From Paraconiothyrium sp. Pb-2020 (lineage: Eukaryota; Ascomycota; Dothideomycetes; Pleosporales; Didymosphaeriaceae): a stretch of DNA of 64,000 bases. Below are positions 34,095-45,546 of this stretch, in pieces. How positions within the stretch are numbered: the first letter of the stretch is position 1; the number at the start of each line of letters is the position of its first letter. Where the stretch lies: the NCBI GenBank assembly GCA_022419385.1, contig JAJUBI010000007.1, forward strand, positions 157,768 to 221,767, given 5' to 3'. The notes under the pieces were generated by a model that was not told the DNA's origin, searched no databases, and was given only the letters and a program-made list of their open reading frames with translations. The position numbers were made by a program, and so were the translations under genes.

Positions 34095-35428
34095 TCGAGG
34101 TCATGTGGAAATACACACTGTGATAGGCCTGAATATGAATAGGTCAAGCGTGGTGATTTCTGCGAGTGGGATTGGTCAAAGTGTGTCGAAATGCTCAAGG
34201 ATGGGTTTCCTTATCCTTTATCCGTAGAGGTAAAGCTTCTGAATACCCTGTGTGAAGCCAAGCTGGGATTTCAATCAGCAGTTGCTGTATCATGGGACAT
34301 ATTGATCTCAACACGAGGACCCGTCTGGTGCGTATAGCAGAAATGCGTCGCTGTCAAACTCAAACTCTGTATGCAGCGAATCAGGGGAGGGGAGCCACGC
34401 ATACGAATGCCTCATGCTGATCTGCGGCCGTGGCTAGAGCCAGGATTCCGGGATTTGATACGCCTCTATTAATGATGAAACGTGAGACAACGTAAGTCTA
34501 AATTGAGCGCAAGAACGATAATTTATATTCCAAGCCTTTTTTGGTCGAAGAACTGAGTGCAGGTGATGACAGTCAATATATTATGTCCATCACGAGCCAG
34601 GTCACGCCTCGAACTCACACGTCACATATAATTGCTGTCCAGCTGTTCGCGCAACATCTGGGAACTTCCAGCGAATGAGTAACATCGATACTTACCAAGG
34701 GTACAAACCCTGTTTGCATGATAGCGGCTCGTTGTTAGTTGGCGAGACAAGTCATCATTGAATGAGCATCGGTTCTACAAGTAGGTAGTCCTGCAACCTG
34801 TCCATCCTAATTACGTCCTTTTATATCGTAGATACTATTACGAGGTGCACTTAATACGGGGAAATTGGTTTTAGTGACCACAAGAAACGGAAAGAATCCT
34901 ACGCTGGGAACTACTGTGTCCTCTAGTTAAGGGCTGTTCACTGGGTTTGGTCCTAGCGTTGGAGCCTCTTCGGCCATTCCGGCACAGGGCTGTATCCCTA
35001 AGGCGCTCTTTGTGCAATCAGTCCATACTCGCGTGGCTAGTTGATCGCTACATAGCATTCGAGGGCATTGGCGATCGGTTTCCACATTTAAACACAGTCT
35101 GTACAAGAAGTTTGGAGTGCATCCAAAATGCCATCTCTCATTGAAATATTGCGTGCACGCCACCCGCCCGCAGCCCGCTTCGAGCAGCTTGGGGTACGGC
35201 ATGATTTAAAGTTCTGCCACTGCTTCTACTAAAATTTTGCGAGTTTCTATCGTCGCTTGATCTGGATGCGAAAGTTTGATAGAACATAGCGGTCTTTTCT
35301 CTTGCACCCTTGCATAGCTCGGCGAAAAGCAACACCTTTATGGCATTGCACTCCTTCACGATCGGACGATATTGACATACACTGCTCCATTATTACACAA
35401 CCGAAGATCGCTTTGCTAATCAAGTCGA
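34095..35428. other. Intergenic, nothing recognised
   Basis: The 3' flank of paralogue B and distal upstream region of the NmrA-like gene. I saw no further copy of the minisatellite core and no gene-like ORF. Confidence 0.5.
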
Positions 35429-35480
35429 CCGAAAGTTCGGTTCACGGCGATTAGCGCAATGCATTCGACCGAAATCTCGG
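35429..35480. promoter_or_regulatory. Two CCGA-N4-TCGG elements upstream of the NmrA-like gene
   Basis: CCGAAAGTTCGG at 35429-35440 and CCGAAATCTCGG at 35469-35480 are 40 bp apart, centre to centre. Both are CCG-N6-CGG everted repeats, a layout bound by dimeric Zn2Cys6 factors. A TATATAAC box follows at 35491-35498, 76 bp before the ATG at 35574. A third copy sits upstream of the neighbouring Zn2Cys6 gene. Confidence 0.65.
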
Positions 35481-35573
35481 TCCAAACTTCTATATAACGA
35501 GCCAAACTCTCGCACCAGAGAGTGCAGAACACAGAGTAGAAGCCAGATCTTTTTACATAAATACCTGAACAAA

Positions 35574-36702
35574 ATGGTCAAAATCGCGCTGGCAGGTGGC
35601 TCCGGCGACGTTGCATCAGAGATCATCGACGTCCTTGTCGCCGCGAAGAAGCATGACATCATTGTCCTTTCTCGAAGTGTAAGATTCTATCCTCTTCTGT
35701 ATACTATAACGAGCTATATTAAGCTTATGCATCTTAGGTCAAACCCAAGCGCGAAACTCCTTTGGGCGTGACATTCGTCACAGTTGATTACGATAATCTG
35801 GAACAACTGACTCGCGCACTAACAGGCGTTCATACCATACTGTCTTTTGTGTCTGAAGGCGATGACCCGACAAGTACAGTGCAGAAGAAGATCATTGATG
35901 CGGCGGTGCAGGCTGGGGTGCAACGTTTTGCACCTAGCGAGTGGGCTTCGTATGCTCTCCGTCACTGAGGATGAATCCATATGGCTGACCACTGCTCAGA
36001 TCGAAACTGGATTATCTGGATTGGTATGCATACAAAGGAGCGACACGCGAGTACCTGAAGGAGATTAACAAGGATAAGAAGGTACGCTAAACTCAGTGGA
36101 TACCTGAGATGCAGTTCTTATCTGCTCTGCAGTGCTCACACAGTTAGGTCCTTGAGTACACGTTATTTCAGCCCGGTCTCTTCCTCAACTACCTGACCTA
36201 TCCACACGCTTCTACTAAACATCTACACCTGATGGATACACCATTCAATCTGAATGACCGCCGCTTCATCACGCTTGAAGGTGGCGACGATACCCGCATC
36301 AATTTCGTGACTGTACAGGATCTTGCTCACATCGTCGCCAAGGCTATTGATTACGAAGGCGAATGGCCGATCAATGGCGGTATACACGGCACCGACATCT
36401 CTATCGGAAACCTGGTCCTTCTAAGTGAGAAGATTCGTGGCGGTCCATTCGATGTGACTAAGCTTAAGCGGTCCGATGTCCTGGCTGGGGAGTGGAAGGC
36501 TTCATGGGCACCGGTGATGGACCATCCGGCTCTGAAGAAAGAAGAGCTTGAAGCTATGTCCAAGCATATTGCTGGGAGGCTTCTGCTTGCGATTGAAGCT
36601 GGTGCGTATGTGGTTAACGACAATTGGAATCGCCTGTTTCCAGACTATCAGTTCACCCAGCTGGAGAGTTATCTGGAACAGGTATGGGAAGGGAAGCCCT
36701 AA
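35574..36702 (+). CDS. NmrA-like / isoflavone-reductase-like NAD(P)-binding protein
   Basis: Exons 35574-35678, 35738-35949, 36000-36081 and 36148-36702 encode 317 residues. The N-terminal Rossmann motif is MVKIALAGGSGDVASEII. Other family landmarks are GVHTILSFVSEGDD, AGVQRFAPSEWAS, YKGATREYLKE, the FQPGLFLNYL stretch and FVTVQDLAHIV. Members either reduce small aromatic or polyketide-like substrates with NADPH or act as redox-sensing regulators. The typical catalytic Lys position lies in the YAYKGATREYL segment. Two CCG-N6-CGG elements lie upstream, and a Zn2Cys6 regulator gene follows 450 bp downstream on the same strand, so the pair probably forms a small regulated unit. Confidence 0.92.
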
Positions 36703-37053
36703 GCTGTTATGAATGGAACCACCGTGACTAGTAGATTCGGAAATGGGCTTGATTGATATTATGTCCACATATGTAAAGATTTATTAAGGGAAGCCATGAT
36801 CGCTAAAGTCGCTCCAACATCAAAGCCGATGTCAACTAGTGTCACATTACGCCCGTCTTTCGTGTGCGTCTGAACTGATACTCATTGTAGCCTTAGTTAC
36901 CATAGGACGAGCTTTCAGATGTTCGCTTTAAGAAGTCTTCGGGCTCATGAGTGTTCAGTCTGGCTACCATTTATTTCAACACGAGCATTTGTGTCAAAGG
37001 GAGATAGAGACTGACTGACCCATCGTCACCTGATCCGAGCCGGACCATTTCGG
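36703..37053. other. Intergenic between NmrA-like gene and Zn2Cys6 gene
   Basis: The 3' end of the NmrA-like gene and distal promoter of the regulator. No ORF of note. Confidence 0.5.
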
Positions 37054-37079
37054 CCGAATGCTCGGTCAAATCAGCCAAT
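37054..37079. promoter_or_regulatory. CCGA-N4-TCGG element and CCAAT box upstream of Zn2Cys6 gene
   Basis: CCGAATGCTCGG at 37054-37065 repeats the element found twice before the NmrA-like gene. A CCAAT box follows at 37075-37079. The element ends about 90 bp before the ATG at 37155. Autoregulation by the encoded factor is a natural hypothesis. Confidence 0.6.
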
Positions 37080-37154
37080 CACAGTGTCGGAGCACAACGC
37101 TCCTAAAACGTTACCACTCCGCTTCGTCCGAAAACCTAATTGCTCGCACCTGAC

Positions 37155-39397
37155 ATGTCCAACCTCGAACCTACAGCGAAGCGCAGAAAGGTGCGCAAAG
37201 GCACTCAGAGCTGCTGGGAATGCAGGCGACGCAAAGTGCGATGCATTTATTCTTCCCGAACGAATACTACATGTGATAATTGCACGCGTCGTAAGACTTC
37301 CTGCGTAAGCCAGGAGCTCTGCGAATCGTCGCCTCCAAATCCAGCTCTTGAGGAAAAGCAGCTTGACTTACGACTCCAACGAGTGGAAGGCCTCATCGAG
37401 CGATACTCGGGTTCATGTGACTCGGGCCAATCTAAGCTACATTCTGCACAACCACGGTCTTTCGAAGACCATTCCGATGTCACTGTTTCCTCAGGTAGAG
37501 GTGATTCGGAGGTAAGCATTGGACACAATCACTTCTGGTTAAGCTGAGTGTTGTACAGCTCGGAACAGACTATCACTTTCCTTCTCCGTGCGAGAGACAT
37601 TCTCTGTCAAACGCACCCGAATTCGAGAGGCTAAATCGCGAGCTCATCGCTCAATGGCCGAGCCGGGATGAACTTGATCTCCTATGCGCTTTACCGGTTG
37701 GACTTTCGTCGCATCTCCATTGTGGATTGTGCAGGCCGTATTCCAGATATATTGGGGAGGGCGCCTTGCCAATCACCGATCTGCTTCGCCTACCTCCGCT
37801 AGAAGTGCATCCGGTTCTTTTTGCGAGAAAGCTGCTAGTTCTCGGCACCTTCCTTCAAGGTGCTCTCCCGCCAGCTGTGAAACTCATGGAAGCTCAAGGG
37901 TTTTACCCACGACAAGTGATGCATCGCGTCGTTGACGTTGCCATCAGACTCGTCACGACGAAGGATGAGCTTCTACGTTCCGTCGAAGCTATCGAATGCA
38001 TCATGCTAGAAGCTTTATACCACAACTACAGTGGTAACCTGCTTAGAGCATGGATGGCCACACGTCGAGCAATCAACGTGGCACAGTCACTGGCACTACA
38101 TCGTGGCTTTAACTCACCATCTGTAAGAGTCTTAGAACCTAATACCCGCAAAGATTTTGACCTTGACCACTTGGTCTTCCGCTTGGCGGAGATGGACGGC
38201 TATCTTTCCGTCATGCTGGGCTTGGAGCGCTCCTCTCTGGACACTCGCCGTATTACCTGCCCGAAAGGTTTGACAGCATGTGGCCCGCAAGAGCGTATGC
38301 AACGCATTCACTATATTGTGCAAGAGCGTATCATAGCACGCAAGGAGTGCACTATGGGTGATCTTGCCGAAACAAAAGAGATCGATCAAGTACTTCGAAA
38401 GGCTGCAGCCGAGATGTCGCCACAGTGGTGGTTGATTCCCACTTTCACGCTCGACGATACCGACGAAAGCAAAATCATGCATGACATGATTCGCATCATG
38501 GATCAATTCGCCCACTACCATCTTTTGATACGTCTCCATCTTCCGTATGTGCTGTCGCGCGATCGTTGTCATGACTACAGTAAGGCCGTTGCTGTAAACA
38601 CAAGTCGAGAGTTGCTCAATCGTTTCCTAAGCTTTCGCTCGTCAAACCCGGCCCATTACTACTGCCGAGGGTCGGATTTTCTGGCTTTCATTGCATCAAC
38701 AATTTTGTGCGTTGCCCATATCAAGAATGGCGGTGATGCAGCCACGGAATCTGATGGCGCTGCAACGCAGAGCACCGGCTTCGAGTTTCTGGGCCATAGT
38801 CGCCTGAGTGATCGCGGCCTCATGGAACGAGCTTTAGATGTCATTGAAACCATGCACGATCCGGGTACAGATGCTATAGCTTCGAAAATATCTCGGATAC
38901 TTCGAGATCTACTTGTCATTGAGACCAGTGCTTCCGATGGAACGATATATAACATCACAAGTACCAAACCGGACAATGAAGACTTGGAGTGCGATGGGAG
39001 GCTCGTCAATGGGGGCAAGGCGATGCGAATTCACATACCCAACTTTGGGAGCATCGATTTCGAGAAAGGCACTGTTTTGAGAACTACTAGTACTTCTCAG
39101 ACAGATACTCTAGGTGCCTTGTCTCCTTCGACTTTGCTTCCAATAGCGACCGAACGATACTCATGTCCGTCGGACCACTTACCGGCGACATTCGATGCCG
39201 GAAACCCTTCATGGCAGGCTCATCATGATTCATCGTTGGACGTGGTCTCTGATGGTAATGACCAGGCTGGCCTTCAATTTCCCTGGACCGAGGGCGACGA
39301 TTGGGATTTACAAGGCGTTGACATTGCTCTGTTCGATAGCCTTTTCAGTGGGCCTATGCAGTTTGACGACGATTCGCAAGTGAGCTGGAGTTTCTGA
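37155..39397 (+). CDS. Zn2Cys6 transcription factor with fungal-specific TF domain
   Basis: Exons 37155-37511 and 37559-39397 encode 731 residues. The zinc cluster is at about residues 20-46 (CWECRRRKVRC, then C-x2-C, closing with CTRRKTSC). A short helical linker (RLQRVEGLIERY) may serve as a dimerisation coil. The middle homology region follows, with GNLLRAWMATRRAINVAQSL and LHRGFNSP typical of the fungal_trans domain. The C-terminus is acidic and may activate transcription. The start at 37155 is preferred over an upstream in-frame TTG. Binding to the CCG-N6-CGG elements in its own and the NmrA-like promoter is inferred from context, not shown. Confidence 0.93.
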
Positions 39398-40770
39398 TCG
39401 AACGTCTAGATCGTCCATCACATGTTCAGGCTTGTACGATAATACACGTTTCACACAAAGTAGAACAAAGATTGGCTATTGTAGAAGGACTAACACGATG
39501 ACAAAAGTATATGTATGATGAACATATGCTAAATAATGATTACAAAAGCAATAGGACTATTACGAGGTGGTGGAGGGTCTCTGGAAATGAAATGTGGTGT
39601 AATATCTTCTGCTTTCTCAATCATCACCAAGTTGGACTGATCGCGCAGCATAAAGGTGGCTAGTATGAGATATGCAGAGGCAAGAAGGAGCGAGAGGCGC
39701 CAATATCATATTGTGTTCTCCAGGCGAGCCTCGTGCGACGTTGTGCCACATGATGTTTTGGTGCCTTATTCGAGTGCGTGATTTTCGGTGGAGGATTAAC
39801 GCTCAATTTTCACTGCAAAAAGGTTTTCGTGTTGTAGAATTTGGAGCATTAGTTGATATGCCCTTTTATCTAACAACGACCTTTACTGATGTGGTGAGTG
39901 GCATACCTTCCAGTAGCCGAGTGCATGCTTGAATGACCCTCGTTCGTCGCAATTCGACAGGCTGTCGAACGTCAAACCCGCTAGGCCAATTGACCATTCA
40001 AGATTCGTGACTGCGTTGACCAATTGAAGACTATGGAAGCCATCGATTCGGAAAGTAGCTCAATTCAATCTAGGCGCGTGAACAATATCAGTGTAGCGCA
40101 TGCAACGCTCGCATGGTCAGAGAAGGGATTAAATATGCAGTATATACGACTGTCTGTTTCTCGATTATAACCAAAGCAAAAGTGTTTTGCAATTGTGACG
40201 AAAAAGTATACGCGGGCTGGGGTACGGGTAGGAATACCCATGGAGCGCTAGTAAACCCTCGATTATGTGCAACGAGCAAGGACGATCCAAGACCGTTGCC
40301 CATTATGTTGAATGGAGGTACGCACATCCTCACTAGCAGATTATCATCGCTCTCACGCCACAGCAAAGAGGCGTGTTCCTGAATTCTGACGTTCAGCCAG
40401 AGCTCCGCTAAAGTTTCACATCGCGCCCGCTTCCAGCCTAGCGTCTCACCGTCCACGACTGATCGCCTGTTTCAACCCCAAGATCTAACGAACCAGGGAT
40501 TAGTCTGGGCATTCGAGACACAAGCTTTCGTTTCGCATGCCTGCTCCGCGCTTGCGCATCCCCGCCTCGACAGCGGCATTTCAGAGACGACCCCGATTGT
40601 CAAACAGGTGTGGTTGCAGAGTCCTTTGGGGCACCGGTGCGCATGAGGAGGCATCATATACGGCGGCGCGCCGTGCTGCCTGGTGCTCCTTAGCTGTGCT
40701 CACTTTCTCTTCGCGCTGTATCGAATTTTCTGTTTCCCAAGACCCGGTGTCATTCGTTTTATAATCCGCT
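39398..40770. other. Intergenic, nothing recognised
   Basis: About 1.4 kb between two plus-strand genes. ORFs of up to 122 codons (40088-40456, minus) have no motif and no supporting context. Confidence 0.5.
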
Positions 40771-41650
40771 ATGATGGAGCCACAACACGAGTACAAGAAT
40801 GTTTCCGCAGTCGACAACCACGATGACGACTCTTCGACCGAGGTTGAATCCCTTGTTGGCATGGAGAAGCAGTGGGCGGCAGACACATTCACCAGGAGAA
40901 GATCAAAGAGGAATTCCTGCGTTGGCATACTCAAAGCGTCGAGGTGGTTCGTGGTTATTGGGCTGCAGCTTATAGTGGTAGCCCTGCTGGCGAAAGATCA
41001 AGGGATGTTGCGACAGCTTGGTCTAGGAAGCAAGAGCAGCAGTGCATCAGAAGTCGGAGGCGACGTGACGGGATGGGGGCCACACATTCCGACCCAAGTC
41101 ACGAAGTTCCAGATCAACCAGACATTCGCGCCGATGAACACTTCGGAATTTTTCACTCCTGAGACTCTCCATGCTTGGAACGAGCTCATGCCTAGTAGGT
41201 CAGCCATTCCAAACAGACTTCGCGCAGTGCTAACCAACAACTACAGAGGGCATGGGATTCCAATCCATACCGGACCCGGAGAACTACCACGATCTACCCA
41301 CCCCTATCGTGTGGCCTAATCAGACCGTTTTCACCACATCGATGACCCATCAATTGCACTGTCTATTCGCTGTTGTTGAGGTCTACTCTGCCATGACCTC
41401 CAATCACTCCCTTTGGGACATCACGTCCATGCCGGAAGACCACCACTGGCACATGATTCACTGCTTCGACTACATGCGACAAGCCATTCTGTGCAGCGCG
41501 GACATGAGCTTGGAAGGCTTGGAGACCACGTTCCCGGATCACAACGGCGGGAGCGATGGTTGGGACAGCAAGCACGTCTGCCGGGACCCCAAGGAAGTGC
41601 GGAAGAGGCTGGAGAGTGTTCGGGCTTATGATGACCAGGAGATCTTTTAG
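40771..41650 (+). CDS. UstYa-like (DUF3328) membrane oxidase
   Basis: Exons 40771-41194 and 41247-41650 encode 275 residues. A basic stretch (RRRSKRN) precedes one transmembrane helix (WFVVIGLQLIVVALLA), giving a single-pass protein with a lumenal C-terminal domain. Both hallmark HxxHC motifs are present: HQLHC and HMIHC. UstYa-family proteins oxidise and cyclise ribosomal peptides or modify other fungal metabolites, probably with a bound metal. No neighbour here encodes a KR-repeat precursor peptide or a peptidase cluster, so the substrate is unknown. Adjacent MM at the start leaves the exact initiator open by one codon. Confidence 0.92.
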
Positions 41651-42103
41651 GAGGTCATCGCCGTGAGCAATGCTCATATGGGATCAAGAGGTGGAGTATA
41701 TACCTCGTTTTCACATGTATTTACTAGAATTTGAAGTAGGCAGATCAAGGCCTTCCAGACATGAACATGCGCTGAAGTTGTGTATATGGTTTTCCTTCCC
41801 GAGACATTTAGAAGAAACTGGTGAACAAGAACGCCCATAAGAGATAAGCACGCGGAGTGTGTTGATCACCCTCAGTCTTCGATCGAATCCGAAAATCAGC
41901 AAACTCAAACCACAAGCCTCGTGACAGCCCCGGACAACTGTGCTTCTGGTGTCGAACATCATCGGTGAGGGAAGACTAGCAGGCTCATCATATTGCCAAA
42001 GATGGACTCCAGCAACGCAAAAACCTCTTTGTATTACTCGCGTAGACTGAGACCACCACCGCCACGATCTTCTGCGATACAACTTCGAAATGTCTCAAAT
42101 CCA
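41651..42103. other. Convergent intergenic
   Basis: Between the 3' ends of the UstYa-like gene and the AA9 gene. No gene is supported. Confidence 0.5.
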
Positions 42104-43193
42104 CTACCCACGCCAAACCGCCGGTCCCGCCCCAGGAAACCTCCTCATCTCCTCCTCCGACAGTTCCGTCGGCAACCACACCCCTACCCTCATCAGCACC
42201 CTCCACGCACCCTCACATGAAAAAACTCACCGGGTCCATCCAAGCTATACGCGCCTGGAAACCTCACCGTCGGCCCAGGCGTCCCGCCTCCCGTTCCCAA
42301 AACCTCGATCTGCGCACAGTTGACATACTGCTGCGTTGTATTATACATACTCTGGATGTAGAAATGCTCGACGCGCGCTAGATACTTCCCTGGCGGCGTT
42401 GTGGATGGGATGGTGAAGTTTAGCTACAGCATTCCATCTTGTCAGAACCGGGTTCCTGGGATATGAGAAAGGAGATGGGGAAAATGAGGAGGGGAAAGAG
42501 GAGGGGCAAGGGGACGTACCTCGTTCTTCATGTAACTGTCCCAATTCCTCCCGTCGGTCGATGCAATCAGCCCTACCTTGAACCACTCCCCGTCGCCCTC
42601 GTAGTCTTCCAGCGCGCCGGGTGCTTTTGACAGGTAGAGCTGTGCGGGTCCGGTGTGGTAGAGGAAATCGATGTTTTGGGGGTCGGGCTGGGGGGCTTAG
42701 CACGTTTGCGCACCTCGGATACCTTTTTCCTCGTTCTTTATGTCTTTGGGGAAGGAGGAGGCGTACCGGCCGGACTGGCTCCAGCCCCTTCACACCTGTC
42801 TGTCCGATGACCTGGAATCCGATCTCACTGCCCGCTAGCACGGTCGCTGTATGCACGCCATGGCCTGTTTTCGTTGCGCCGCGGCCGCAGACCTGGGGCT
42901 CTGTGAACCAGTCCATTATGGGGTCGAAGTGGTAACCGTAGGAGTCGAGGGCGGTGGGTCTGCGGGCGGTTAGTAGGTGGGATGGGAGAGAGGGACGAGA
43001 GGACCGAATGTATTGCCACCATTCTGAGCGGGTGTTGTTGATGATCACGATGGGGAATTGGTCTAGGAGTGGTCAGTTGTCAGAAGAGCGGAGGAGATGG
43101 GGAAGAAGGCGTACAGTGGGCGGATGCAGGTTGTAGCAGCGCAAAGGACAGTGTGATGGCTGAGGTGGTGAGTTGGTGGAGTGAGTATTTCAT
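42104..43193 (-). CDS. AA9-type lytic polysaccharide monooxygenase, six exons
   Basis: Exons are 43193-43115, 43062-43005, 42959-42767, 42687-42520, 42423-42231 and 42183-42104. Phases close to give 256 residues. The signal peptide (25 residues, ending PASA) is followed by the mature N-terminal His in HYQFPIVII, one arm of the copper histidine brace. The second His is in LYHTGPAQLYLSKAP and the axial Tyr in QQYVNCAQIEV. Other family marks are DGEWFKVG, IPSTTPPGKYLARVEH and TPGPTVRFPGAY. No cellulose-binding module follows. The enzyme would cleave cellulose or hemicellulose oxidatively outside the cell, needing an electron donor and H2O2 or O2. The donor of intron 2 (GTCCTC) is weak but is supported by frame and branch site. 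Confidence 0.88.
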
Positions 43194-43808
43194 TTTGCTG
43201 GGTGCTGGACGTGGGCATCGAAATGAGGAAACTGTGGACGGCTATGATCCCGCTGAACGTGCGGACATGTATCAAACACGACCCTTGTCTTGCTTCGAAA
43301 TTGCACTTCCATTAACCTAACTTTAGATCGTGTAGACGAGCTTTAGACGTCTTCTTCCCACTGTGGTAGTTGCAAGGTCCAAGCTGACCGGCTCATAATG
43401 TGCATATAGCCATATGAGCACAGAACTCGCAGACAGCCTATATTTCAAATCTTGCTTCCCTTTGCAGCAAGCAACGACGGAATTCTTTCGCACGGGTTAG
43501 CATTTTTTCTAGAAAGTCGTTTACGTCGGGCGTTACCAACCTCCAATTGGAGTTTCATCCATTCCCCGCATCTAGCATTCACTTAAACCAGGACCGAGTT
43601 TAGCCGGAAGTGACTTAGCGTCATTTGACCATTGCCCGACCTCATGGAAGCTGCCACTATTCGATATGTTTCAGAAACGTAAATGACATCCGGAAGCATG
43701 TAGCGAACCTCCGCAATAGCAACAACTTCGGCTTCTAGGTGCGGACCGTGCTCATCCGCAGCAGCAACACTCACACACCAATGCCCAGTTTTTCTGTACC
43801 CAGATGTC
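43194..43808. other. Intergenic, nothing recognised
   Basis: The promoter side of the AA9 gene and the 3' side of the secreted WD40-like gene. No ORF of note. Confidence 0.5.
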
Positions 43809-45083
43809 CTACGCAGGCACCTCCCAGAACCTTACCTTCGCATCCCCATCCAGCCCCCCAATCCACCCCTTCCCCTTTGCCAAAATCGTATTCTCAACCA
43901 TATACGCGCCATCAACCCAGTGACTATTCGGCGAAGACCCCCACCTATACTTCAAATTGCTCTCAAAGTCATAGATCTCGAGTCCGCCAAACACACGATA
44001 TGCTAATCTTTTCGAATCCTCAAGCCACAAGAGCCCTGAGATATCATGTCCGTTAGCCTCAATCTGGTACCACTGGATAAGTGTAGGAGTAGGGGAAAGT
44101 TTCCAGACGAGCAGATCCTTGTACGTGCCGACGGCGAGGTAGGTACCGTCGGGGCTCCAAGCCAGGCGTTGCACGCCGTTGGTTTGCTCGGGGAAGGGCA
44201 GGGTGGTAGCCGGCGCAGTGGCGTTGGCGAGGGACCAGAGCTGGACTGCTTCCCAGCTGAGCGACGTCGCGAGCAACGTGCCGTCTGGAGAGATGGCGAG
44301 AGTTTCCGAGTTGGTGTTGTTGAAGTCGCGGAGTAGGGCGCCGGTGGTGGCGGACCACATTTTGGTAGAGCCAGGCATGCCGCTGTAGCTGTAGCTGCGG
44401 GTCACGATGTACGCGTCGTTGGGGGTGAATGAGGCGTCGTACATGTCATCGGGTTGGTTGTTGAGAGTGAGACGGACGCTAGGGTCGTCGAGGTTGTAAA
44501 TATTGTACTGTCCTGCTGAGGGAACTGCGGTGATGAAGAGGCGTTCGTTGTGGCTGATTGATGGCGAGCCCTTTTCATAGAGCAAGCCTCCTGGATAGAC
44601 CATTACGTTGCCGATGTACTCCCCTTGTGGCGAAAGATGCAGTTTCTGCACTTCTTGATAATTCATGGAGACCAGGACATCGTACCCGGATGAGCCAGCT
44701 AGTATGCGCACCGCTCTGTATTCAGCTTGATACGTAGAGGATAGGGTGCAGTCGAAGACTTGGGTTCCGGTGGTGAAGTCAACCACCGAGACGTGGTTGG
44801 AAGTGTTCACTGTGACTAAGAACTTTTCGTCTGAGCTGAGCGCAGTAGCAAAGATTGCTCCCGAAGTGTAGCGGTAGGGTCCTCCATCCGAGAGTTCATA
44901 TCGTAGAGCTTCTTTGTCGCTCCATTCCTTGGGGTGGCCAGGCGCCCAAGAAGTCGAGATATTGTTCTTTTGGAAATCGTGTAGAAGGCTAGGAGGGCGC
45001 AAAACGGTTTCTGGATAAAGCGCCTCTGCATTTTCCGTGCAGAGCAGGCCGGATAGAAGCAGTATGAAAGACGACATTGTCAT
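43809..45083 (-). CDS. Secreted WD40-like beta-propeller protein
   Basis: A single-exon protein of 424 residues with an N-terminal signal peptide (SSFILLLSGLLCTENAEA). It contains repeated WD40-type blades: ALSSDEKFLVTVNTSNHVSV, LAISPDGTLLATSLSWEAVQ, then LAWSPDGTYLAVGTYKDLLV, and a last blade DGDAKVRFWEV. WD40 propellers are usually intracellular scaffolds, so a secreted one is unusual. No catalytic residues can be pointed to. The gene follows the oxygenase gene on the same strand. Met-3 (MSS) is an alternative start. Confidence 0.88.
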   Translation of the reverse strand: MTMSSFILLLSGLLCTENAEALYPETVLRPPSLLHDFQKNNISTSWAPGHPKEWSDKEALRYELSDGGPYRYTSGAIFATALSSDEKFLVTVNTSNHVSVVDFTTGTQVFDCTLSSTYQAEYRAVRILAGSSGYDVLVSMNYQEVQKLHLSPQGEYIGNVMVYPGGLLYEKGSPSISHNERLFITAVPSAGQYNIYNLDDPSVRLTLNNQPDDMYDASFTPNDAYIVTRSYSYSGMPGSTKMWSATTGALLRDFNNTNSETLAISPDGTLLATSLSWEAVQLWSLANATAPATTLPFPEQTNGVQRLAWSPDGTYLAVGTYKDLLVWKLSPTPTLIQWYQIEANGHDISGLLWLEDSKRLAYRVFGGLEIYDFESNLKYRWGSSPNSHWVDGAYMVENTILAKGKGWIGGLDGDAKVRFWEVPA

Positions 45084-45546
45084 CCTAGGCTAGGAGGTGG
45101 AGCTGGCCCAATCGAGTTCTTTCGCTGTGCTGCAGGACTCTTCGAGTTTTATGAGCCAGGAGAAGCTCAAATACTCCGCGTTTCCCTACAATTAGCGCAT
45201 TCTTCTGAGATGGGACGCGGACCTACATGGCTAAACGCAAATATGCACGATTTAGCCACTATAGCAGTAACCCGATCCAGCCTACGACCGAAGTCAGACG
45301 GGATGCTTTTTAGGAAGTATGCAAACTACATACCGTGTGGATATACATCCGTATATGCTATTGGTACGGTGTCTTGTGCAGACGAAGCGTTTTGCAATGT
45401 TGGCTCCACCCACACAATTCTTCGACACTCTCGATATCGTCTGCGTGAAAAAATCCATCAAAACGTCATGGCGGGAAATGTCTCGAAGTCCAAAGAGGGC
45501 ATAAGGTAAGACGGTTCACCAGATGTTGTTGCTACGTTCGGTGATT
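45084..45546. other. Intergenic between two minus-strand genes
   Basis: The promoter of the secreted WD40-like gene and the 3' end of the oxygenase gene. Short plus-strand ORFs here have no motif. Confidence 0.5.

Noticed and set aside
4940..43193. A single biosynthetic gene cluster spanning the FAD oxidase, P450, NmrA-like, UstYa-like and two regulators
   Set aside because: The genes are spread over 38 kb among unrelated genes, and no polyketide, peptide, terpene or precursor-peptide backbone gene is present.
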